From: Neisseria mucosa
GTDB taxonomy: Bacteria; Pseudomonadota; Gammaproteobacteria; Burkholderiales; Neisseriaceae
DNA: 64,000 bases
Direction of reading: 5' to 3'
Assembly (NCBI RefSeq): GCF_013267835.1
Contig: NZ_CP053939.1
Span: 1,550,001 to 1,614,000, forward strand
Part shown: positions 1 through 11,527 of the stretch, in pieces
Layout: every line of letters starts with the position of its first letter
Numbering within the stretch: the first letter of the stretch is position 1
Position numbers and translations under genes: made by a program
The notes under the pieces: generated by a model
Seen by the model: the letters and a program-made list of their open reading frames with translations, nothing else
What the model was told of the DNA's origin: nothing
The model's database searches: none

Positions 1-60
1 GACATCGAGCCTGCCGAAATCGAAGAAGGCTGGGCGCGATTGAGCGGCGTCAAACGCTAA
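1..60 (+). CDS. 3' end of an unidentified protein
   Basis: The window opens inside a reading frame that codes for 19 residues ending GWARLSGVKR and stops at TAA (58-60). A DUS-pair terminator follows 18 bases later, which supports a real gene end. Too little is visible to name the protein. Confidence 0.5.
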   Translation, partial: DIEPAEIEEGWARLSGVKR

Positions 61-77
61 AGCTGTTTTCCGATACA

Positions 78-115
78 AAGGCCGTCTGAAATTTAAGCTT
101 TCAGACGGCCTTTTT
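78..115 (+). terminator. DUS inverted-pair terminator
   Basis: Two AG-DUS copies in inverted orientation form a 15-bp stem with a 7-nt loop, followed by a T run. It separates the upstream gene end from gyrB. Confidence 0.8.
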
Positions 116-203
116 GTACTTAAAACGCTGAATATTCCAGCAAAATCAGGTATAATTGCCTATTATTTTGACCTTTCGGAACACATCCGCCGCGCCCGTT
201 TGA

Positions 204-2645
<2,442 letters not shown>

Positions 2646-2658
2646 GCATGGAAAGATA

Positions 2659-2696
2659 AAAGGCCGTCTGAAAAACGATTTTCAGACGGCCTTTTT
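2659..2696 (+). terminator. gyrB terminator (DUS pair)
   Basis: Inverted AG-DUS copies with an 8-base loop, followed by a long T run. It lies 14 bases after the gyrB stop and faces the convergent gene at 2728-3357. Confidence 0.85.
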
Positions 2697-2727
2697 GTTT
2701 TTTTGTATTTTATTCACAATATTCTTT

Positions 2728-3357
2728 TTATAATCCAAAGTCCGATAACTTTTTGTGTTTACTTTCAAGTAAATCATGAATAAATTGCGGTTCTATTTCT
2801 AATAATGATTTTACAGTATCATGGATTTCCCAATACTGTTTACTTGGATAGTCAATAATATGCTGTAGATACTCCTTAACGAGCGGTACATACTCTATAA
2901 ACTGCATTTTCGTGACCAGCCAAAACAACTCACTGATAGAAAAATCTGCCGATGATGCTTTACGAATAATTCTAGCCACAGGAGGAAAGATTTTCTGACG
3001 TGCATCATCACCTTTTTGCTGACTCTGATCTGCTTTAGATGCCCAGTAACTGATAAAAGCAGACAAGATATGCCGATCTGTATCATCATAACCATGTAAA
3101 CGATGATCAATCATTCCCTCTGCCTCCCCTTTCTCAAACATCAAAACCAAAGTATCAAAGCCTTCATCAATACCCCAGTGAGCAAGCAGGCGCGCTGAAT
3201 CAAATTGCAATACCTCATTTTCATTGGATAGCAATTCGATTAATCCATCTATCCTCTCTTGCGGCACATCCTCCAAGTCAAGCTCTTCTGGAATCGTCGT
3301 ATAGTCCACATTTTCCGGTACGCTATACAGCAAAAAATCTATTTTTTTCTCATCCAT
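2728..3357 (-). CDS. Orphan HEAT-like immunity-type protein
   Basis: A 209-residue acidic, helix-rich protein without a signal peptide or membrane segment. It has alternating helical stretches such as LIELLSNENEVLQFDSARLL and IFPPVARIIRKASSADFS, the kind of repeat seen in HEAT-type immunity proteins of polymorphic toxin systems. Base composition is clearly richer in A+T than gyrB and queA on either side, which suggests acquisition by transfer. No toxin gene is next to it. I do not recognise the family with certainty; the immunity role is inferred from fold style and isolation. It is convergent with gyrB and followed upstream by queA on the same strand, about 115 bases away. Confidence 0.6.
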   Translation of the reverse strand: MDEKKIDFLLYSVPENVDYTTIPEELDLEDVPQERIDGLIELLSNENEVLQFDSARLLAHWGIDEGFDTLVLMFEKGEAEGMIDHRLHGYDDTDRHILSAFISYWASKADQSQQKGDDARQKIFPPVARIIRKASSADFSISELFWLVTKMQFIEYVPLVKEYLQHIIDYPSKQYWEIHDTVKSLLEIEPQFIHDLLESKHKKLSDFGL

Positions 3358-3472
3358 TAATTTGACCCTTAGGCAACTTACTTAAGCCGCGTATTCTAGT
3401 AGAACGTTCCAACTGATTCAGATTCGGGACAACCCAAATACCCCATTTGAAACGCTCCAATCCGTTTCCGAT

Positions 3473-4501
3473 TTATTCCGCTTTTCCCAAAATCATCGCA
3501 TCGCCATAGCTGAAAAAGCGGTATTCCTGTTCCACGGCATGGCGGTAAACGCTGCGGATATGTTCCATGCCCGAAAACGCGCTGACGAGCATCAGCAAGG
3601 TTGATTTGGGCAGGTGGAAGTTGGTAATCAATCGGTCGGCAACATTGAAGCGGTAGCCCGGCGTAATGAAAATATCGGTATCGCCGCGACCGGCTTCCAG
3701 ACGGCCTGTTTCGCATGCGGCGGATTCCAAGGCGCGCATGGAGGTTGTGCCCACTGCCCACACTTTATTGCCGCGCGCTTTGGCGGCTTCAACGGCGGCA
3801 ACGGTCTCGGCCGGTACGTCAAACCACTCGCTGTGCATTTTGTGTTCTTCAATTTTATCGACGCGCACGGGTTGGAATGTACCGGCACCGACGTGCAGGG
3901 TTACTTCTGCGGTTTCTACGCCTTTGGCTTTCAGACGGCCCAATAATTCATCGGTAAAGTGCAAGCCTGCCGTCGGTGCGGCCACTGCGCCTTGATATTT
4001 GGCGTACACGGTCTGATAGCGGCTGTCGTCTTCATCATCGGCCGCGCGTTCGATATAAGGCGGCAAGGGCAGATGGCCGTTTTGCTCTAAAAGTTCGTAA
4101 ACGGTTTGCGCGCCTTCAAATTTCAGGTAAAACAATTCTTCCGCGCGCTCCAGCATGACGGCGCGGATATCGCCTTCAAAAATCAATTCTGTACCCGGTT
4201 TCGGCGATTTGGACGAACGGATATGCGCCAATGCGGTATGCGCGTCCAATACCCGTTCAATCAGGGCTTCGATTTTGCCGCCGCTGGCTTTTTGGCCGAA
4301 CAGGCGCGCCTTCATCACTTTGGTATTGTTAAACACCAGCACATCGCCCGGTGCGACATAATCGGGTAAATCGCCGAAATGTTTGTCTTCAATCGGCAAT
4401 GTGGGCAAGGCAACCAGAAGCCTGCTGCTGCCGCGCACTTCCGGCGGATGCTGGGCAATCAGTTTTTCGGGCAATTCAAAATCAAAATCGGAAATATCCA
4501 T
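3473..4501 (-). CDS. queA: tRNA ribosyltransferase-isomerase QueA
   Basis: Transfers and isomerises the ribosyl group of S-adenosylmethionine onto preQ1 in tRNA, giving epoxyqueuosine at the wobble position of GUN-anticodon tRNAs. I start it at 4501 ([17 protein letters not shown], the conserved family N-terminus), not at the open-frame start 27 codons upstream. The protein is 342 residues, near the 356 of E. coli. Conserved pieces are [24 protein letters not shown] and [10 protein letters not shown], with the C-terminal [18 protein letters not shown]. It has internal DUS sequences. No other queuosine gene is in the window. Confidence 0.96.
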   Translation of the reverse strand: MDISDFDFELPEKLIAQHPPEVRGSSRLLVALPTLPIEDKHFGDLPDYVAPGDVLVFNNTKVMKARLFGQKASGGKIEALIERVLDAHTALAHIRSSKSPKPGTELIFEGDIRAVMLERAEELFYLKFEGAQTVYELLEQNGHLPLPPYIERAADDEDDSRYQTVYAKYQGAVAAPTAGLHFTDELLGRLKAKGVETAEVTLHVGAGTFQPVRVDKIEEHKMHSEWFDVPAETVAAVEAAKARGNKVWAVGTTSMRALESAACETGRLEAGRGDTDIFITPGYRFNVADRLITNFHLPKSTLLMLVSAFSGMEHIRSVYRHAVEQEYRFFSYGDAMILGKAE

Positions 4502-4858
4502 CGTCGTGCATAATTTAAAAAAACAGGCGCCATTATACGCGCAAAGTAGGTTTTCAGACGGCATGTTTTGTCGAAAAACCAATAAATTAGAATAAACGCT
4601 CTTGGGGAAATCACTTTTTAACGAAAATCAGCGTTCCTTTCTTTTTTCGCCGAAAAACGCCTTTTTTCTATCTTTTACTGGACATTTACCGACAAGTTCG
4701 GGAAAATAACCGGATTCATTTTTCAGGCTCCGCCCTGTTCCGACATTATTTAAACGCCGGATGGCAAACCTGCCTTCCGACGTATCAGGAAATCATCTAA
4801 AACCACTGCGGCGCATACCTAATATGCACTTTATATGCCGCGCAAAAAAGGAAAAGCA
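4502..4858. other. Divergent intergenic region queA / accB
   Basis: 357 bases without a gene between divergent queA and accB, so it should carry both promoters. It has one AT-dialect DUS (TTCAGACGGCAT at 4553-4564, minus strand) close to queA. No confident -35/-10 pair stands out. A purine stretch AAAAAAGGAAAAG at 4844-4856 is the accB ribosome-binding site. Confidence 0.5.
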
Positions 4859-5317
4859 ATGGATTTGCGTAAATTAAAAAAACTGATTGATTTGGTCGAA
4901 GAATCAGGCATTGCAGAAATTGAAGTTACCGAAGGCGAAGAAAAAGTCCGCATTACGCGCACCACTGCCGCCGCAGCTCCCGTTTATGCTGCTCCGGCAC
5001 CTGCCGCAGCCGCTCCGGTTGCCGCGCCTGCCGCTGCTCCGGCTGCAGCCGCTCCGGCCGCCGCCCCTGCCACTCGCGATTTGTCCAACGCGCAAAAATC
5101 GCCTATGGTCGGTACGTTCTACCGCGCCCCCGGCCCGAACGCCGCCGCTTTCGTCGAAGTCGGCCAACAAGTCAAAGCCGGCGATACTTTGTGCATCATC
5201 GAAGCCATGAAGCTGATGAACGAAATCGAAGCCGAGAAATCCGGTGTCGTTAAAGAAATTCTGGTTGAAAACGGTACTCCGGTCGAATACGGCGAGCCGC
5301 TCTTCATCATTGAATAA
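4859..5317 (+). CDS. accB: Biotin carboxyl carrier protein of acetyl-CoA carboxylase
   Basis: Carries the biotin that AccC carboxylates and that donates CO2 to acetyl-CoA, the first step of fatty-acid synthesis. The start at 4859 ([17 protein letters not shown]) matches the family and follows a GGAAAAG ribosome-binding site; an 8-codon longer reading is less likely. It has 152 residues. An N-terminal helical part (1-38) is followed by a long Ala/Pro linker (about 40-75) and a biotinyl domain with the EAMKLMNE motif, the biotinylated Lys being near residue 117. The ligase that modifies it (birA-coaX) is also in the window at 31608-33368. Confidence 0.97.
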   Translation: MDLRKLKKLIDLVEESGIAEIEVTEGEEKVRITRTTAAAAPVYAAPAPAAAAPVAAPAAAPAAAAPAAAPATRDLSNAQKSPMVGTFYRAPGPNAAAFVEVGQQVKAGDTLCIIEAMKLMNEIEAEKSGVVKEILVENGTPVEYGEPLFIIE

Positions 5318-5325
5318 TCCGTTTT

Positions 5326-5359
5326 TTCAGACGGCCTTTATCTTTAAGGCCGTCTGAAA
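5326..5359 (+). terminator. DUS hairpin between accB and the small membrane gene
   Basis: Inverted DUS arms in the opposite order (TTTCAGACGGCC first, GGCCGTCTGAAA second) with a 7-base T-rich spacer. It lies 9 bases after accB and could partially terminate before accC. Confidence 0.6.
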
Positions 5360-5388
5360 TTCCTTTTTCTGTTCATCAAGGACAAACC

Positions 5389-5580
5389 ATGCGTCTGATT
5401 TTGGCTATTTTCTTGCCATGGCTTCAGTTTTTCACCATCGGCCGTCCGTTTGCAGGCATCATCTGTCTGATTCTGCAATGTACGCTGATCGGCTGGATAC
5501 CCGCAGCCATGTGGTCGGTTTACGCCTTGAGCCAATACAAAACCGACCAAAAAATCCGCAACGCATTAGGCGGCCGCTGA
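5389..5580 (+). CDS. Small YqaE/Pmp3-type membrane protein
   Basis: A 63-residue protein with two hydrophobic helices (about 2-28 and 31-47) joined by the pattern [17 protein letters not shown], the signature of the YqaE/Pmp3 family (UPF0057) of small inner-membrane proteins linked in other organisms to membrane potential and salt stress. It starts after CAAGGAC and ends in a charged tail [14 protein letters not shown]. It sits between accB and accC, 29 bases before accC, so it is probably co-transcribed with the carboxylase subunit. A function in lipid metabolism is only suggested by position. Confidence 0.75.
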   Translation: MRLILAIFLPWLQFFTIGRPFAGIICLILQCTLIGWIPAAMWSVYALSQYKTDQKIRNALGGR

Positions 5581-5609
5581 GACCGTCTGAACCATCCGGA
5601 AAGATTATC

Positions 5610-6971
5610 ATGCTGAAAAAAGTATTGATCGCCAACCGGGGCGAAATCGCCCTGCGCGTCCTGCGTGCCTGCCGTGAAATGGGCATCGCCACCGTCGCCG
5701 TCCATTCCGAAGCCGACAAAGACAGCCTGCACGTCAAACTCGCCGACGAATCCGTGTGCATCGGCCCTGCCGCATCCGCACAAAGCTACCTCAACATTCC
5801 CGCTCTCATTGCTGCTGCCGAAGTAACCGAAGCCGACGGCATCCACCCCGGCTACGGCTTCCTCGCCGAAAACGCCAATTTTGCCGAACAAGTCGAACAA
5901 TCCGGCTTTGTCTTCATCGGCCCTAAAGCCGACACCATCCGCCTGATGGGCGACAAAGTATCCGCCAAACACGCCATGATCGAAGCCGGCGTGCCTTGCG
6001 TTCCCGGCTCTGACGGCGCATTGCCGGACGACGGCGAAGAAATCCTCAAAATCGCCGATAAAGTCGGTTATCCCGTCATTATCAAAGCCTCCGGCGGCGG
6101 CGGCGGCCGCGGTATGCGCGTCGTCGAGAAAAAAGAAGACCTCCTCCAGTCTGTCGAAATGACCAAAGCCGAAGCAGGCGCGGCATTCGGCAACCCGATG
6201 GTTTACATGGAACGCTACCTGCAACGTCCACGCCACGTCGAAATCCAAGTGATTGCCGACGAACACGGCAACGCCATCTACCTCGCCGAGCGCGACTGCT
6301 CCATGCAGCGCCGCCACCAAAAAGTCATCGAGGAAGCACCTGCTCCGTTCATTACTGAAGAAGAACGCGCCAAAATCGGCAAAGCCTGTGCCGACGCTTG
6401 CAAACGCATCGGTTATCGCGGCGCAGGTACATTTGAATTCCTGTACGAAGACGGCGAATTCTTCTTTATCGAGATGAACACACGCGTTCAGGTTGAGCAT
6501 CCGGTTACCGAGCTTATCACCGGCGTGGACATCGTCCAAGAACAATTGCGCATCGCATCCGGCCTGCCTTTGCAATACAAACAGGAAGACATCCACGTTG
6601 AAGGCCACGCGTTTGAGTGCCGTATCAACGCCGAAGACCCGTACAACTTCATTCCAAGCCCGGGCCTGATTGAAAGCTGCCACCTGCCCGGCGGCTTCGG
6701 TGTCCGCGTCGACAGCCATATTTACCAAGGCTACCGCATCCCTCCTTACTACGACAGCCTGATCGGCAAAGTCTGTGTCGTCGGCAAAAACCGCGACCAA
6801 GCCATGGCCAAAATGCGCGTAGCCCTCGATGAGCTGGCGATTACCGGTATCAAAACCAATACGCCGCTGCACCGTGACTTGTTCAGCGATCCGGGTTTCC
6901 AAAAAGGTGGTGTCAGCATCCACTACTTGGAACACTGGCTGGAAGAACGCAAAGCCAAACAGGCTAAATAA
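5610..6971 (+). CDS. accC: Biotin carboxylase of acetyl-CoA carboxylase
   Basis: ATP-dependent carboxylation of biotin on AccB. I start it at 5610 ([20 protein letters not shown], the canonical N-terminus); the frame is open further upstream but overlaps the small membrane gene. It has 453 residues versus 449 in E. coli. The N-terminal biotin-carboxylase domain is followed by the ATP-grasp loop [11 protein letters not shown] (about 155-168), the catalytic segment [17 protein letters not shown] with the Glu and Arg residues of the active site (about 285-300), and the C-terminal domain. The accA and accD subunits are not in the window. A DUS terminator follows the stop. Confidence 0.98.
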   Translation: MLKKVLIANRGEIALRVLRACREMGIATVAVHSEADKDSLHVKLADESVCIGPAASAQSYLNIPALIAAAEVTEADGIHPGYGFLAENANFAEQVEQSGFVFIGPKADTIRLMGDKVSAKHAMIEAGVPCVPGSDGALPDDGEEILKIADKVGYPVIIKASGGGGGRGMRVVEKKEDLLQSVEMTKAEAGAAFGNPMVYMERYLQRPRHVEIQVIADEHGNAIYLAERDCSMQRRHQKVIEEAPAPFITEEERAKIGKACADACKRIGYRGAGTFEFLYEDGEFFFIEMNTRVQVEHPVTELITGVDIVQEQLRIASGLPLQYKQEDIHVEGHAFECRINAEDPYNFIPSPGLIESCHLPGGFGVRVDSHIYQGYRIPPYYDSLIGKVCVVGKNRDQAMAKMRVALDELAITGIKTNTPLHRDLFSDPGFQKGGVSIHYLEHWLEERKAKQAK

Positions 6972-6990
6972 TCCCTTGTCTTGACTAAAA

Positions 6991-7037
6991 ATCAGGCCGT
7001 CTGAAACGCAAAATAAAGTTTCAGACGGCCTTTTTTA
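6991..7037 (+). repeat. Left katA-flanking repeat / accC terminator
   Basis: An inverted AG-DUS pair with the loop GCAAAATAAA and a T run, so a good accC terminator. The same 46-base string recurs at 8878-8926 with one mismatch in the loop (G here, A there), so it is also the left member of a direct repeat that brackets katA. Confidence 0.8.
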
Positions 7038-7267
7038 TAACACCATCATTTATAAAAACAAACAATATTAGATTATTAATTAATAATATTTATTCTAAAT
7101 CGGTTTCATAGTTCCAATAGTTAAAACCTTTCTGTATACTTCAATTCATAGCTTAACGCAAACTATATTTAAATATCGATATTGAAAATTTATTATATTT
7201 TGTATAGAAGCATTCCATCCTGGAAACCATTTCATCAACCTATAACAACTTCACAAAGGAAATCACT

Positions 7268-8782
7268 ATGTCTATCTCTAAATGCCCAGTCACCCATCTG
7301 ACCATGAACAACGGCGCCCCTGTTGCCGACAATCAAAACAGCCTGACCGCCGGCCCACGCGGCCCTCTGCTGGCGCAGGATTTGTGGCTGAATGAAAAAC
7401 TCGCCGACTTCGTGCGCGAAGTCATCCCCGAACGCCGTATGCACGCCAAAGGTTCGGGCGCGTTCGGTACGTTTACCGTGACGCACGACATCACAAAATA
7501 CACCCGCGCCAAAATCTTCAGCGAAGTCGGCAAGAAAACCGAAATGTTCGCCCGTTTCACCACTGTGGCAGGCGAGCGCGGCGCAGCCGATGCGGAACGC
7601 GACATCCGCGGCTTTGCGTTGAAGTTCTATACCGAAGAAGGCAACTGGGACATGGTCGGCAACAACACGCCTGTGTTCTTCCTGCGCGACCCGCGTAAAT
7701 TCCCCGACTTGAACAAGGCGGTCAAACGCGACCCGCGCACCAATATGCGCTCCGCTACGAACAACTGGGACTTCTGGACGCTGCTGCCCGAAGCCCTGCA
7801 CCAAGTTACCATCGTCATGAGCGACCGCGGTATCCCCGCCAGCTACCGCCATATGCACGGCTTCGGTTCGCATACTTACAGCTTTTGGAACGAAGCGGGC
7901 GAACGTTTTTGGGTGAAATTCCATTTCCGCAGCCAGCAAGGCATTAAAAACCTGACCAACGAAGAAGCCGCAAAAATCATCGCCGACGACCGCGAAAGCC
8001 ATCAGCGCGACCTGTACGAAGCCATCGAGCGCGGCGAGTTTCCGAAATGGACGATGTATATCCAAGTCATGCCTGAAGCCGATGCGGAAAAAGTGCCGTA
8101 TCATCCCTTTGATCTGACCAAAGTTTGGCCGAAAAAAGACTATCCGCTGATTGAAGTGGGCGAATTCGAGTTGAACCGCAATCCCGAAAACTTCTTCGCC
8201 GATGTGGAACAATCCGCCTTCGCGCCGAGCAACCTGGTTCCCGGTATCGGCGCCAGCCCCGACAAAATGCTGCAAGCCCGCCTGTTCAATTACGCCGACG
8301 CGCAACGCTACCGCCTGGGGGTGAACTTCCGCCAAATCCCCGTCAACCGCCCGCGTTGCCCTGTTCACAGCAACCAGCGTGACGGACAAGGCCGTGCTGA
8401 CGGCAACTACGGCAGCCTGCCGCACTACGAACCCAACAGTTTCGGCCAATGGCAGCAACAGCCCGACTTCGCCGAACCGCCTTTGAAAATCAGTGGCGAC
8501 GCGGCGCACTGGGACTACCGCCAAGACGATGACGACTATTTCAGCCAACCGCGCGCCTTGTTTAACCTGATGAACGACACGCAGAAACAGGCTTTGTTCG
8601 GCAATACCGCCGCAGCCATGGGCGACGCCCCCGACTTCATCAAATACCGCCATATCCGCAACTGCTACCGTTGCGATCCGGCATACGGTGAAGGCGTGGC
8701 GAAAGCCTTGGGGCTGACTGTCGAAGATGCCCAAGCGGCACGAGCCAACGACCCGGCTTTAGGTCAACCTGGTTTGCTGTAA
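7268..8782 (+). CDS. katA: Monofunctional haem catalase
   Basis: Breaks hydrogen peroxide into water and oxygen in the cytoplasm. 504 residues, the size of small-subunit catalases and of the known neisserial enzyme. The active-site region [18 protein letters not shown] holds the distal His (near 58), [20 protein letters not shown] and [12 protein letters not shown] follow, and the proximal haem-binding Tyr is in [14 protein letters not shown]. The start has the ribosome-binding site AAAGGAA. The 230 bases upstream are very A+T rich and carry ATAG...CTAT motifs (for example near 7150-7172) that resemble OxyR half-sites; that is a weak call. The gene lies between two nearly identical 46-base repeats, which suggests that it arrived as a cassette. 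Confidence 0.97.
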   Translation: MSISKCPVTHLTMNNGAPVADNQNSLTAGPRGPLLAQDLWLNEKLADFVREVIPERRMHAKGSGAFGTFTVTHDITKYTRAKIFSEVGKKTEMFARFTTVAGERGAADAERDIRGFALKFYTEEGNWDMVGNNTPVFFLRDPRKFPDLNKAVKRDPRTNMRSATNNWDFWTLLPEALHQVTIVMSDRGIPASYRHMHGFGSHTYSFWNEAGERFWVKFHFRSQQGIKNLTNEEAAKIIADDRESHQRDLYEAIERGEFPKWTMYIQVMPEADAEKVPYHPFDLTKVWPKKDYPLIEVGEFELNRNPENFFADVEQSAFAPSNLVPGIGASPDKMLQARLFNYADAQRYRLGVNFRQIPVNRPRCPVHSNQRDGQGRADGNYGSLPHYEPNSFGQWQQQPDFAEPPLKISGDAAHWDYRQDDDDYFSQPRALFNLMNDTQKQALFGNTAAAMGDAPDFIKYRHIRNCYRCDPAYGEGVAKALGLTVEDAQAARANDPALGQPGLL

Positions 8783-8791
8783 GGAGGCATT

Positions 8792-8857
8792 ATGTGGATA
8801 GAAATTGAAGAAATCTTGTCTCAAGCTGTCCGATACAGCCGTTTGAGCAAAAAGTAA
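8792..8857 (+). CDS. Possible 21-residue microprotein after katA
   Basis: ATG to TAA frame of 22 codons giving MWIEIEEILSQAVRYSRLSKK. A perfect Shine-Dalgarno AAGGAGG (8781-8787) overlaps the katA stop codon and sits 4 bases before the ATG, so translation by coupling to katA is plausible. The peptide is amphipathic with a basic tail. It is too short for the usual gene callers and could instead be the leftover of a longer gene. I recognise no family. Confidence 0.35.
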   Translation: MWIEIEEILSQAVRYSRLSKK

Positions 8858-8877
8858 CGAACGGTTTAGATCATTAA

Positions 8878-8926
8878 TCAGGCCGTCTGAAACACAAAAT
8901 AAAGTTTCAGACGGCCTTTTTTGATG
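8878..8926 (+). repeat. Right katA-flanking repeat / katA terminator
   Basis: Second copy of the 46-base DUS hairpin seen at 6991-7037, with a single base change in the loop. It serves as terminator for katA. Confidence 0.8.
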
Positions 8927-9031
8927 ATGAAGTTTATTTAACTGCTTCTGATTCAATGGAACTGGCTACCCTTATTTCTCCGTAAATCATGGCATGCCCC
9001 TCACTATCTCACGCCTCTACCGGCAAATAAA

Positions 9032-9062
9032 AAAACCGCACGGCTGCTTGCCGTGCGGTTTT
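9032..9062 (-). terminator. groEL terminator
   Basis: A non-DUS GC-rich hairpin, 13-bp stem AAAACCGCACGGC with a 5-base loop. On the minus strand it is followed by a T run. It lies 29 bases after the groEL stop codon. Confidence 0.85.
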
Positions 9063-9090
9063 GCTTTTTGTCTGAAGGTTTCAGACGGCC

Positions 9091-10725
<1,635 letters not shown>

Positions 10726-10760
10726 TTAAATTCTCCAAATCAATATTAAAAATCTGTTCG

Positions 10761-10800
10761 AGGCCGTCTGAAAACTTCATGTTTGATTCAGACGGCCTTT
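10761..10800 (-). terminator. DUS hairpin between groES and groEL
   Basis: An inverted AG-DUS pair (loop about 13 bases) inside the groES-groEL transcript. On the minus strand the hairpin is not followed by a strong T run, so it probably attenuates rather than stops transcription. Confidence 0.55.
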
Positions 10801-10823
10801 GGTTCTGAAACTTAATTCAACAA

Positions 10824-11111
10824 TTATTCAACGATACCGAAGATGTCTTCTTCACGCATTACCAACAGCTCTTCGCCGTCGGCTTTTACAGTTTGACCGC
10901 TGTATTTGCCAAAGATCACTTTGTCGCCGACTTTGACATCCAGCGGACGGCGCGCACCGTCTTTACCGATTTTGCCCGCACCCACGGCGATTACTTCGCC
11001 CATGTCGGGTTTTTCAGCAGCCGCACCCGGCAAAACGATGCCGGAGGCAGTTTTTTCTTCAGCTTCTAAGCGTTTGACGACTACGCGGTCGTGTAAAGGG
11101 CGGATGGTCAT
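10824..11111 (-). CDS. groES: Co-chaperonin GroES (Hsp10)
   Basis: Heptameric lid of the GroEL chamber. 95 residues. It starts [18 protein letters not shown]; the mobile loop [18 protein letters not shown] (about 17-34) binds GroEL, and [20 protein letters not shown] follows. It lies upstream of groEL on the same strand with a sigma-32-like promoter 114 bases before the start codon. Confidence 0.98.
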   Translation of the reverse strand: MTIRPLHDRVVVKRLEAEEKTASGIVLPGAAAEKPDMGEVIAVGAGKIGKDGARRPLDVKVGDKVIFGKYSGQTVKADGEELLVMREEDIFGIVE

Positions 11112-11224
11112 GTCTTAATGCTCCGATAAATAAATAGATTGAAAACAATTGTCTGTCGGACATGACAGACACGGTTTGCTTGGAAATAGCGACACGCTTA
11201 TGGAAAGCCTGCCGTAATGGCGGA

Positions 11225-11256
11225 TAGATTTGGGTTGTTTGCGACAAATTCAAGGG
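11225..11256 (-). promoter_or_regulatory. Heat-shock (sigma-32) promoter of groES
   Basis: On the minus strand, CCCTTGAA (11249-11256) is followed after 14 bases by CCCAAATCTA (11225-11234). This fits the RpoH consensus CTTGAA / CCCCAT-TA and its spacing. It is placed correctly for the groES-groEL operon. Heat-shock control by RpoH is known for this operon in proteobacteria. Confidence 0.65.
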
Positions 11257-11432
11257 AAAAAGTAAAAAATTCTATGCAGTCTTTCCAAATATTTTCATAC
11301 GCAAAAATGCCCGATCACTTATTTTTCAGACGGCCTGATATACCAACTGCAAAGTTCGTTTAAAAACAACCCACTTCCTTAACAAATTCAATACAACTCT
11401 TTACAACTGTTTCTTTTATATGCATTATTATA

Positions 11433-11451
11433 AATGATGATTATTCTTAAT
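11433..11451 (+). promoter_or_regulatory. Putative Fur box upstream of fetA
   Basis: AATGATGATTATTCTTAAT agrees with the 19-base Fur consensus at 12 positions, in a very AT-rich 270-base leader. The position about 80 bases before the fetA start is right for iron repression. The poly-C tract that makes fetA phase-variable in meningococci is not seen here. Confidence 0.45.
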
Positions 11452-11527
11452 TGCATATTTTAAAGATAATTTCTCTTTATTTGCTTTTATTTTTTTATTA
11501 CTGTCATTTTATTAAGGACATTTCTCA

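Noticed and set aside
5520-6935. 471-codon frame antisense to accC
   Set aside because: Shadow of a GC-biased gene; low-complexity Phe/Val/Asp composition.
7235-8734. 499-codon frame antisense to katA
   Set aside because: Shadow frame; the catalase motifs are on the plus strand.
11260-11527. Poly-C phase-variation tract before fetA
   Set aside because: Looked for because meningococcal fetA has one; only short T and A runs are present.
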